A stretch of 64,000 nt of DNA from UBA5342 sp965662645 (GTDB taxonomy: Bacteria; Bacteroidota; Bacteroidia; Bacteroidales; UBA5342): assembly GCA_965662645.1 (NCBI GenBank), contig CBFIII010000010.1, positions 1 through 64,000 of the forward strand, written 5' to 3'. Shown here piece after piece: positions 46,752-53,958 of this stretch; the first letter of the stretch is position 1, and every line of letters starts with the position of its first letter. The notes beneath the pieces were generated by a model. That model had not been told where the DNA came from and ran no database searches. It saw only the letters and a program-made list of their open reading frames with translations. The position numbers and the translations under genes were made by a program.

Positions 46752-46807
46752 TTAGCTTTGCTAATGACTGTGTGGTCAGTTCTCCCGAAATATGTTTGGG
46801 AGAAACT
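46752..46807 (+). promoter_or_regulatory. Cluster of hairpins in the GH105 leader
   Basis: Three short stems in a row: TTAGC/GCTAA (46752-46764), TGAC/GTCA (46765-46778) and AGTTCTCCC/GGGAGAAACT with one bulge (46778-46807). They end 25 bp before the start codon. No T-run follows, so a leader structure affecting translation or stability is more likely than a terminator. Confidence 0.35.
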
Positions 46808-46832
46808 AAGTGTTAAAAAAAAATAAATTTAT

Positions 46833-48044
46833 ATGAAAAAGATTTTAATTACCCTATTTTTATTGAGTTACTTATCTGTTGTTTGTTCTCAAGAGCATAA
46901 ACCAAAATCGGAGGATGTTATAGCCATTGCAGATAAAGTAGCTGATTTTCAGATGAAAAACTTTGATAATCATAATGAATTCAGAGCTTTATCTCAAAGT
47001 GTTCAAAATAAGTTGAAGCAACAGGGGCTAGAATTTCCTGAAAATCATCATGATCTCACTTGGCATATGGGAGCTTTATATGCAGGTATGGATCAGTGGA
47101 GAACTATATCTAGTACTGATGAAATTAATGCTTTTCTTATGGGGATAGGAGAGCGTAATGGTTGGAATCTTCACCAACGACCTTACCATGCCGATGATCA
47201 TACTGTAGGTCAGTTTTATCTTTCATTATACGAGGAATTTAAGGATTCTGCTATGATGCTTCCTACAAAAGAACGCTTTGATTGGATACTAGATAACCGC
47301 AAAACGGGCTCTTTAGTATGGTACACTTCATCACAGCTAAAAAAAGACTCAACATTAAAAGAAACCGATTGTCATAATCGATGGGGTTGGTGTGATGCCT
47401 TATTTATGGCTCCTCCAGTATGGGCTCGTTTGGCTAAGGTGACCGGTGATAATAGATATTTATCTTTTATGGATGAAGAGTATCATGCCACTTATGATCT
47501 GCTTTGGGATAAGAAAGATAAACTCTTTTGGAGAGATTCCGGTTTTTTCTCAAAACGTGAAAAGAATGGCGAAAATGTTTATTGGGCTCGCGGTAATGGT
47601 TGGGTATTTGGAGGTTTAGCATTGATGATTCCTGATCTTCCTAAAGATTGGTCGGGTCGTAAATTCTATATCAAACTTTTCAAAAAAATGGCTAAGAGCA
47701 TCAAGAATTGTCAGCGTGAAGATGGTACTTGGAGTATGGGATTGCTTGGTGGAGTTGAGGGGTATCCTATCAAAGAAACTAGTGGTACATCATTTTATGT
47801 ATTCGGCCTTTCTTGGGGTGTTAATAATGGTATTCTTGATAGAGCAACTTATGAACCTGTCATCTATAAAGGGTGGCAAGCTTTAACGGAATGTGTCACT
47901 GATGAAGGTCTTTTGGGCTATGTACAGCCAGTGGGAGCCGCTCCTGGTGATTCGTACGCGGATAAAACAGAAGTCTATGGCGTTGGTGCTTTTTTAGCTG
48001 CCAGCACTGAAGTTTACAAACTCGTAAATACGAACAGTAAGTAA
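46833..48044 (+). CDS. GH105 unsaturated rhamnogalacturonyl/glucuronyl hydrolase
   Basis: A 403-residue secreted (alpha/alpha)6-barrel enzyme that removes the unsaturated uronic acid left at the non-reducing end by polysaccharide lyases. A signal peptide (MKKILITLFLLSYLSVVCSQ) suggests a periplasmic enzyme. The GH105 signature includes HADDHTVGQFYLSLYEE, the catalytic aspartate D188 in RWGWCDALFMAPP, YWARGNGWVFGGLAL, EDGTWSMGLL and ETSGTSFYVFGL. Length is typical. No polysaccharide lyase lies in the window, so the lyase that feeds it must be elsewhere. It has its own terminator at 48232. Substrate could be pectic rhamnogalacturonan or ulvan-type glycan; the sequence alone does not decide. Confidence 0.92.
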   Translation: MKKILITLFLLSYLSVVCSQEHKPKSEDVIAIADKVADFQMKNFDNHNEFRALSQSVQNKLKQQGLEFPENHHDLTWHMGALYAGMDQWRTISSTDEINAFLMGIGERNGWNLHQRPYHADDHTVGQFYLSLYEEFKDSAMMLPTKERFDWILDNRKTGSLVWYTSSQLKKDSTLKETDCHNRWGWCDALFMAPPVWARLAKVTGDNRYLSFMDEEYHATYDLLWDKKDKLFWRDSGFFSKREKNGENVYWARGNGWVFGGLALMIPDLPKDWSGRKFYIKLFKKMAKSIKNCQREDGTWSMGLLGGVEGYPIKETSGTSFYVFGLSWGVNNGILDRATYEPVIYKGWQALTECVTDEGLLGYVQPVGAAPGDSYADKTEVYGVGAFLAASTEVYKLVNTNSK

Positions 48045-48231
48045 GTATTTAAGAGGTGCGATCTTTTATTCTGTTTATGTAGATGAAAGTCAGAATAATG
48101 AATAGTTTTATGGCGTTATTAGATTATCAGAACTATGTTTGATAGTTTTATAACGTATGTGGTTGTAGAGGTATTGGATGTACAGCAACTAAATATTCAA
48201 AAGATTGTGAATTTTTAAAATTATAAAAATG

Positions 48232-48268
48232 AGAGCTGACTTTATTTTAAGTCGGCTCTTTTTATTTA
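48232..48268 (+). terminator. Intrinsic terminator after GH105
   Basis: An 11-bp stem AGAGCTGACTT / AAGTCGGCTCT (one T-G wobble) with a 6-nt loop and a following TTTTATTT run. Confidence 0.75.
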
Positions 48269-48398
48269 CCTTTTTTTCTAGTGAATTAGTGTTTAATGGA
48301 TACTTTTGGGGAGACGGATACATATAGAATTGCAACTAGTGATCAGTTCATTTATTATGCCTGATCCTCTTTTTTACCTGATTCCAATTTTAAATTCT

Positions 48399-48625
48399 GT
48401 CACAGTTAGAATTTTATTTGAATCGAAATTTACTCAAATTAGAGAAGCAATAGTGGGGTATTGTGGTTGAATTTATGCCAAATAAAAGCAAATACATAGA
48501 AAAAATCACTTAAACCACATCTTTGTACATATGATTTACCGAAATAGCCTATTATTACTGCTAAATTGCAAGCATAAATGGACTATTAATGTATCTTTTC
48601 TTGGCTAGGATTTAATGTCGAACTC
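48399..48625 (+). repeat. Intergenic repeat A, copy 1
   Basis: The stretch from CACAGTTAGAATTTTATTTG to about 48625 is similar to 52912-53411. Shared blocks include TTTATGCCAAATAAAAGCAAAT, shortened here to its core AATAAAAGCAAATA, AAATCACTTAAAC, and AAATAGCCTATTATTACTGC. Copy 1 has an extra 41 bp (about 48431-48471). It is non-coding by eye. Confidence 0.6.
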
Positions 48626-48669
48626 AGGTTTTAGGTGCATTATCTGCGAAGTGATATCTCCCTTGGTCT

Positions 48670-48872
48670 CGCCTATCCTCTGGCTGAGATTATCATCGTT
48701 TAGATTTAGGTGTGAGGTTCAAGAGGCAGAAGAAGCGTGGGGTGAGAACCTTAACTGTGGACGTGATTAACGGTTATAATCATGATAATCCATCTACCAT
48801 TTATTATTCCTATTATTTTAATGATCATTTGTTTTTAAAACACAAATCTTATTTCTTATTCTTGTAAGTTGT
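48670..48872 (+). pseudogene. TonB-dependent receptor C-terminal remnant
   Basis: From 48691 one frame reads YHRLDLGVRFKRQKKRGVRT, then LTVDVINGYNHDNPSTIYY. This is the pattern of the last barrel strands of TonB receptors outside the SusC group (YHRLDLxxxFxKQKKxGxRTWxxxxYNxYNRxNPxxxYY). Upstream RLSSG-stop-D fits the preceding RLPDYHRL turn with a stop codon. Downstream, after a frameshift, QILFLIL fits the final strand. The rest of the receptor is gone. Confidence 0.65.
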
Positions 48873-49498
48873 AAACTACTTTTAGATAGTTGTTAATTCT
48901 TGTTAACCAGTGGTTTGGTTTGCTTTTTTTTATTTCACTATCATTAACTGATATGTTTACGAAAGAGTTATTTGTTCAATAAAATGATTTATATGTATTG
49001 TTCTAATTTTACTAATAACTCTATTTTTGTTGTGAAAAGTAGAGTTCAATAGATAAATATTAGTTAAGACATTATGAATTACCAAAGACACCTAAAATAG
49101 TAACAATCTTGGTGTTCAGACTTTGAAAAATGGTCTAAAGAAAAAACATTACACTTATAGCTGTTTTTTTACTAAATGCCCTGAGTTTGTTGTTTTAGCT
49201 ACATTTTATTTAGTGCTAATTTGGTAGTATAAGAGGTGGGCATGTCCGATCTACATATTCGCATGTTTAATGATGTTTTTTTATTTTCTCAGAACAAAAG
49301 CGTAGTTTGTGGAATATGACAACAAATAAAAATATGCTAGATTAAATGTTCTTCAAAGCATCATGTTTTGGCGGCATTTAAAGCAGAATCAAAAAGTATT
49401 TAGATTCAAGCATTTATAATTTTTTTTAAAAAATGGATAGATAAAAGGCTACCAACTAAACATCGAAATAATCAGATCAACTATATATTAAAACAATT
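48873..49498. other. Gene-free region before the GH2 lipoprotein
   Basis: No supportable gene. A frame near 49140-49200 (KNITLIAVFLLNALSLLF) looks like a lost signal peptide, and SEQKRSLWNMTTNK near 49290-49330 looks coding-like but is too short to assign. The GH2 promoter must lie here; none is convincing. Confidence 0.4.
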
Positions 49499-52486
49499 AT
49501 GAAAATTCAATTATCATTTAAGAACACATTTTTATTCTTAGTATCGTTAGTTTTTCTTCTGTCGTCGTGTCAGAGTCAGAAAACAAGTGCTGATATTCCA
49601 GCCGGAAATCGTACCAAATATAACCTTAATCCAGATTGGAAATTTCTACGTGATGATCCTGGAGCAGCAGAGGCTATCATTTATGACGAGTCGGGATGGA
49701 AAACTGTAAGTTGTCCTCATACTTTCAATGACGAGGATACGTTCGATGATTTAAGCCATGGACACCATAATGGTGAAGACAATCAATGGCGTGGTACTGT
49801 ATGGTATCGCAAACACTTCAAACTCCCTGCTACTGACGAAGGCAAAAAAGTCTTCATTGAGTTCGAAGGTGTACGTCAGATAGCTGACTTGTACATCAAC
49901 GGACAATATATTGGAACCAACCAAACAGGTTTTATACCTTTTGGTTTTGACCTTACACCATATATAAATTATGGGGACAAAGGAAATGTGATTGCTGTAA
50001 AGGTAAACAACGACCGTGGTGATAATTTCCGCGATAACTTCCCATTGGTATGGAACCATGAGCATTGGCATCCTGATCATGGTGGTATTTATCGTAATGT
50101 GTATTTATATACTATGGATCCATTACACATCACTTTGCCACTTTATGATAATATGAAGACGTTGGGTACTTATGTCTATGCAGAGAATATTTCTAAAGAA
50201 AATGCTGATGTAAACATTGAAGCCGAAGTGGCGAACGAATACGCTGAAGCTAAGCATGTTTCTTTAGAGGCTCACATCGTAGATAACGAAGGGGGTATTG
50301 TTCAAACTGTAAATGCTCAACATGAAATTTCAGCAGGGGAGACTTTTAATTTTTCTATGGTAGCTAGTGTCAAAAATCCGAATCTTTGGTACACACGTCA
50401 TCCTTATATGTATAAGGTGATTACTGTGTTAAAAGAGGGTGATAAGGTGATTGATACTTATGAGACTCCATTAGGAATACGTAGTTTTGAATTTAATAAT
50501 GATAAAGGCTTTTTCAATAATGGCGAATATGCTAAACTCCACGGTTGGGGACAAAAACCAACGAATTCTTGGGCAGGTTTAGGAGCTGCTTTACCTGATT
50601 GGTTACGTGATTTTACCTACCAATTGATGGACGAAGCTGGTGGTAATTTCGTACGGTGGGGACATTGTGCTTGTTCTCCTGCTGAAGTCGCTATGGGTAA
50701 TAAATATGGCTTTGTAACTTTGATGCCAGGGGTTAGTGGGGAGTCTGCTGACGAAGGCGAAACATGGAATATTCGTATTGCTGCATTTCGTGATATGATT
50801 GTAGCTTACCGTAACAATCCCTCTATTTTCATTTGGGAAGGTGGAAACTGGGCTGAATCAGAAGCTCATTACCAAGAAATCCTAGATGTCATTGCCAAAT
50901 ATGATCCTAAAGGAAAACGATTAATGGGTAACAGACGTTCTGATACCAAGAATTATTCTAACAAGTATGTAAGCATTGAGATAGGTACTGAAGGTTGGGA
51001 ACGTGAGTTTGCAGAACTACCTCTTATCGAGAGTGAATATGACCGTGAGGAAGGGCCTCGTCGTATTTGGGACAAATATTCTCCCGATGATAATTTTTTC
51101 AGTCATCCCAACTTTAAGAAGAATACTTATAAGATTGGATCAGAAATATTTGCTGTAAACCAAGCTAGTCATTGGTGGCAAAAGATGGGTAAGAAGCCAT
51201 TCCATTGTGGAGGTGCCAATTGGGTATTTAGTGATGGACCTCACGGGGGACGTTGTCCTACAGAAGTAACACGTGCTAGTGGAGAAGTCGATGCTGTTCG
51301 TTTACCCAAAGAGGCATTTTATGCTTTGAAAGCGATGTGGCGTCCCGAACCTCAGGTGCATGTGATTGGACACTGGAATTATGCCGAAGGTACAGTTAAA
51401 GATATGTATGTGATTTCTAATTGTGCAGCTGTAAAGCTTTACATTAATGATGAGTTGATAGGCACTATGGATACACCTATTAACGGCTATGTATATACTT
51501 TCCCAAAAGTAGCTTATAAAGCCGGAACGATAAAAGTGGAAGGTTATATTGCAGATGAGTTGCGTGTATCACAAACCAAAGAAACTGTGGGAGACGCTGT
51601 CGCTATTAAATTGACACCTATCACTGGCCCACAAGGCTGGCGTGCTGATGGTTCAGATATTGCCTTGTTGGATGTAGAAGTAGTAGATGCAAAAGGTCGC
51701 AGATGTCCTTTGGATGCTGGTCGTATTGATTTCACCATCGAAGGTCCAGCTATCTGGCGTGGTGGTTACAATAGCGGCAAAGCTAATTCTACAAATAATC
51801 TTTATCTAGATACCGAAGCGGGTATTAACCGTGTGGCTATTCGTTCTCTTTTAACTGCTGGAACAGTAAAAGTAACTGCATCACGCGATGGTCTTGAGAT
51901 GGCAAGTGTAGAGCTTACTTCTTTGCCAATTGATCTAAAGAATGGTCTTACTACAGAGATGCCACAGGTGTATAATGAACCTTTGGGCGAACCAGAGATG
52001 CTGCCCGCTCACACGCCTGATATGCCAGAATATATACCTGGTGTGACGACTCGCAGCAAACTTTTTGTGAAGTTTAGTTACACAGGCGATAGTCCGGCTA
52101 TGCTCCGTACCACTATGGATTGGGGTAAGAAAGCTTATATGGATTTAGATCAAAACTACACTGTCATTCCAAGTTATCTAAGAGGTGCTGAATATGTGCG
52201 TTTGCCTAACTCTGATAGAGGTTATTGGGCACGTGATCTACTGCAATTTGTAGCAGGTGCCGATATGGAAGTCTATGTATGTCATGATAACCGTGTTGCT
52301 GTTCCTGCATTTTTAAGAGAGGATTTCAAGGATACAGGTGATGACCTGAAACTTGGTGATGTGCAGATGTCAATTTTTAAACGCACAGCTAAGGAAGGCG
52401 AAAGCATCATTATGGCTGGTAACAGTGATGGCGATTTACCAGACGATTGTCGCATGTACACTGTCATAGGTAAGAAAATAAAATAA
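49499..52486 (+). CDS. GH2-family lipoprotein (beta-glycosidase, atypical acid/base site)
   Basis: A 995-residue lipoprotein (lipobox FLLSSC, C24). The GH2 plan is visible: sugar-binding jelly roll (about 45-200, TVWYRKHFKLP, DLYINGQYIGTNQTGF), Ig-like domain (215-335), TIM barrel (340-610), then further beta-domains (640-830) and a C-terminal module (about 860-995). The nucleophile candidate is E513 in LIESEYDREEGPRR. The canonical acid/base segment GNE is replaced by W446-E-G-G-N450-W451, so the usual Asn-Glu pair is absent; E447 or E453 are nearby candidates. A GH2 subgroup with a changed motif is known in Bacteroidota, so it may still be active. Substrate is unknown, perhaps beta-galactosides or beta-glucuronides of the same glycan as the GH105 substrate. 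Confidence 0.85.
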   Translation: MKIQLSFKNTFLFLVSLVFLLSSCQSQKTSADIPAGNRTKYNLNPDWKFLRDDPGAAEAIIYDESGWKTVSCPHTFNDEDTFDDLSHGHHNGEDNQWRGTVWYRKHFKLPATDEGKKVFIEFEGVRQIADLYINGQYIGTNQTGFIPFGFDLTPYINYGDKGNVIAVKVNNDRGDNFRDNFPLVWNHEHWHPDHGGIYRNVYLYTMDPLHITLPLYDNMKTLGTYVYAENISKENADVNIEAEVANEYAEAKHVSLEAHIVDNEGGIVQTVNAQHEISAGETFNFSMVASVKNPNLWYTRHPYMYKVITVLKEGDKVIDTYETPLGIRSFEFNNDKGFFNNGEYAKLHGWGQKPTNSWAGLGAALPDWLRDFTYQLMDEAGGNFVRWGHCACSPAEVAMGNKYGFVTLMPGVSGESADEGETWNIRIAAFRDMIVAYRNNPSIFIWEGGNWAESEAHYQEILDVIAKYDPKGKRLMGNRRSDTKNYSNKYVSIEIGTEGWEREFAELPLIESEYDREEGPRRIWDKYSPDDNFFSHPNFKKNTYKIGSEIFAVNQASHWWQKMGKKPFHCGGANWVFSDGPHGGRCPTEVTRASGEVDAVRLPKEAFYALKAMWRPEPQVHVIGHWNYAEGTVKDMYVISNCAAVKLYINDELIGTMDTPINGYVYTFPKVAYKAGTIKVEGYIADELRVSQTKETVGDAVAIKLTPITGPQGWRADGSDIALLDVEVVDAKGRRCPLDAGRIDFTIEGPAIWRGGYNSGKANSTNNLYLDTEAGINRVAIRSLLTAGTVKVTASRDGLEMASVELTSLPIDLKNGLTTEMPQVYNEPLGEPEMLPAHTPDMPEYIPGVTTRSKLFVKFSYTGDSPAMLRTTMDWGKKAYMDLDQNYTVIPSYLRGAEYVRLPNSDRGYWARDLLQFVAGADMEVYVCHDNRVAVPAFLREDFKDTGDDLKLGDVQMSIFKRTAKEGESIIMAGNSDGDLPDDCRMYTVIGKKIK

Positions 52487-52528
52487 TTTGGGCGGCTTTT
52501 CGGTCGCTGAGCGAAGCTGAAGTGAGGC

Positions 52529-52640
52529 TATCAGCTCTTATCATATACCCTGCTCTGCTCATTTTTGTAAGGTCGGTACGTTGGCTTGCTTCGCTCCGCC
52601 TACGTTCTCTCACAAAAATGGCAGACCAGAGCATCTGATA
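52529..52640. repeat. GC-richer imperfect palindrome
   Basis: Three nested paired arms: TATCAG/CTGATA (52529-52534, 52635-52640), TGCTCTG/CAGAGCA (52551-52557, 52627-52633) and CATTTTTGT/ACAAAAATG (52560-52568, 52612-52620). The surrounding 52493-52680 is visibly richer in G+C than the neighbouring DNA. It looks like an inserted non-coding repeat. Confidence 0.55.
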
Positions 52641-52695
52641 CCGCTTCTATCCTTGCTGCGCTGGCGCCTGTCAGTTCACTCGTAAAAAATAAAAG

Positions 52696-52726
52696 ACAGC
52701 GTCGTTTACAGCGACGCTGTTTTTGT
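52696..52726 (+). terminator. Intrinsic terminator after GH2
   Basis: A 9-bp stem ACAGCGTCG / CGACGCTGT with a 7-nt loop, followed by TTTTGT. It is 210 bp past the GH2 stop, behind the palindromic insert. Confidence 0.7.
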
Positions 52727-52743
52727 AAAAAAAAAGCATTCAA

Positions 52744-52884
52744 ATGATAAGAATAACACAATATATATTTGTCCTCTTACTCTTCATTGGGTGTAGTACA
52801 AATAAATCAGAGGATGATTTAGAATCTAATTTCAAAAATACTCCAGCATCATGTAAACCCCAAAATCTGGATGCATGCCCTTAG
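52744..52884 (+). pseudogene. N-terminal fragment of a lipoprotein gene
   Basis: A frame of 46 residues starts with a full lipoprotein signal (MIRITQYIFVLLLFIGCSTN, C17), runs through about 27 polar residues and meets a TAG. Coding-like residues WQYEFDLKYD follow in the same frame before a TGA. It is most likely the start of a lost secreted enzyme or binding protein. Its identity cannot be told. Repeat A copy 2 follows at once. Confidence 0.5.
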
Positions 52885-52911
52885 TGGCAATATGAATTCG
52901 ATTTAAAATAT

Positions 52912-53411
52912 GATCACAGTTTGAATTTTATTTGAGTAGAAATTTATGCCAGATAAAAGCAAATAAGTAGGAGAAATCACTTAAACTACATCTTTTTACT
53001 TATGGTATTTTATAAATAGCCTGTTATCATTGCTGTCCCATTAAAACGAGAAGCGACTCTTTCTAGTCACTGAATACCTAATACTTACACTGCATTTAAA
53101 AGTAAACGGACTTGAATTCAAAACTTTCTATAATTGCGATCTGGTTGTGTGTTTTCAATTTAAAGAAGAATGATATTTTTCATTTCCAAATAACTATTAC
53201 CATGTTAAGGCTCTGTATATGTGTGTATGATAAGCTTAAGTCTCAAGTCGACAACAAACAACATGGCCTTAACTATCCAGTTAATTAATAATTTTTCAAT
53301 CATCCCATTTTTATGGGACACTAGTGGCCTGTTATTATTTCTAAAGTAAAAGCATAAAGGATTAATAATATAACTTTCTGTGGGGCTAAATTAATGTGGA
53401 ATTTAGGTTAA
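52912..53411 (+). repeat. Intergenic repeat A, copy 2 (interrupted)
   Basis: 52912-53034 matches 48399-48564, and the match resumes at about 53321-53411 (GGCCTGTTATTATTTCTAAA ... AAGCATAAAGG), corresponding to 48545-48625. The two halves are separated by the 287-bp inverted-repeat element at 53034-53320. Confidence 0.55.
53034..53320. mobile_element. 287-bp MITE-like insertion with inverted ends
   Basis: Ends are TGTCCCATTAAAA (53034-53046) and TTTTTATGGGACA (53308-53320), which pair over 12 of 13 positions. The element interrupts repeat A, and AGCCTGTTATCATTGCT on the left resembles GGCCTGTTATTATTTCT on the right. No transposase frame is inside, so it would be non-autonomous or a remnant. 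An internal GTTAAGGC/GCCTTAAC pair is also present. Confidence 0.5.
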
Positions 53412-53457
53412 CATCAAAAAACATTATTTATGCCACAGTTTGTTAAATTTACAGTTC

Positions 53458-53697
53458 TATTATTCTCACAAGCACAAGGATGTTAAGGATATCTAGTCCT
53501 TTGCAAACTCAAGTAATGAAATAATTAATAGTGAAGTGCTAGTACGAGGAAAACTGAAATTATAAAGTTGGAATCCACATAATGGCACTACTGTATCATT
53601 GAAAAATGTGTCTTATGTGGAAATGAATGGTCAGCATTATACCAAAGGTCTGTTAAATTTAAAGCCTGTGAGTTCTATGTTCTGGGTTGAAGAATAA
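53458..53697 (+). pseudogene. GH106-like (alpha-L-rhamnosidase) C-terminal remnant
   Basis: One frame reads YYSHKHKDVKDI-stop-SFANSS, NEIINSEVLVRGKLKL-stop, SWNPHNGTTVSLKNV and LLNLKPVSSMFWVEE-stop. This is the closing pattern of GH106-type enzymes and relatives (HRxxxDxDIYFVANS ... FRVxGKxPELWNPHTG ... LxLxPYGSxFVVF). Two internal stops and loss of the whole catalytic part show decay. A related large hydrolase family with the same closing domain cannot be excluded. Confidence 0.55.
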
Positions 53698-53715
53698 AGC
53701 TTTATATGAATTTAG

Positions 53716-53747
53716 CTTGTAAAAGTGGTATTGTTATCTTATATTTG
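53716..53747 (+). promoter_or_regulatory. Candidate promoter for the TPR-HTH regulator
   Basis: A -33-like CTTG (53716-53719), a 20-bp spacer and a perfect -7 box TATATTTG (53740-53747) fit the Bacteroidota pattern. The leader would be about 200 nt. Confidence 0.5.
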
Positions 53748-53958
53748 ATTTAATTATTTACTTCTGTTCTAATAATGAATTTGTATAAAGCCTTTTTTAT
53801 CCCCCGTACTTTACTTTTAAACCTTAAAGGGAATCCAGCTCACAACGCAGGTTTTCCTTTAGAGAAGTGAAGGGTGAGCGGAAGGGAAAAGACTTTTTTA
53901 CGGTTAATTTTAGACAACTTTAAAGTATAACCGTTATAATCAAAAATAGGCTTAGCCA

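Larger units (their letters stand above)
46121..46832. other. Intergenic region between susD2 and GH105
   Basis: No supportable gene. Possible weak terminators follow susD2 (TTGACCA...TGGTCAA near 46137; CAAGGTA...TACCTTG ending in a T-run near 46237). A TACTTTTG box lies at 46451-46458 and a cluster of hairpins at 46752-46807. Confidence 0.45.

Noticed and set aside
49168..49200. ACTAAATGCCC with GAG and TTGTTG near 49170 resembles 18168-18190
   Set aside because: The exact match is only 11 bp and the flanks do not align; chance or a weak repeat cannot be told apart.
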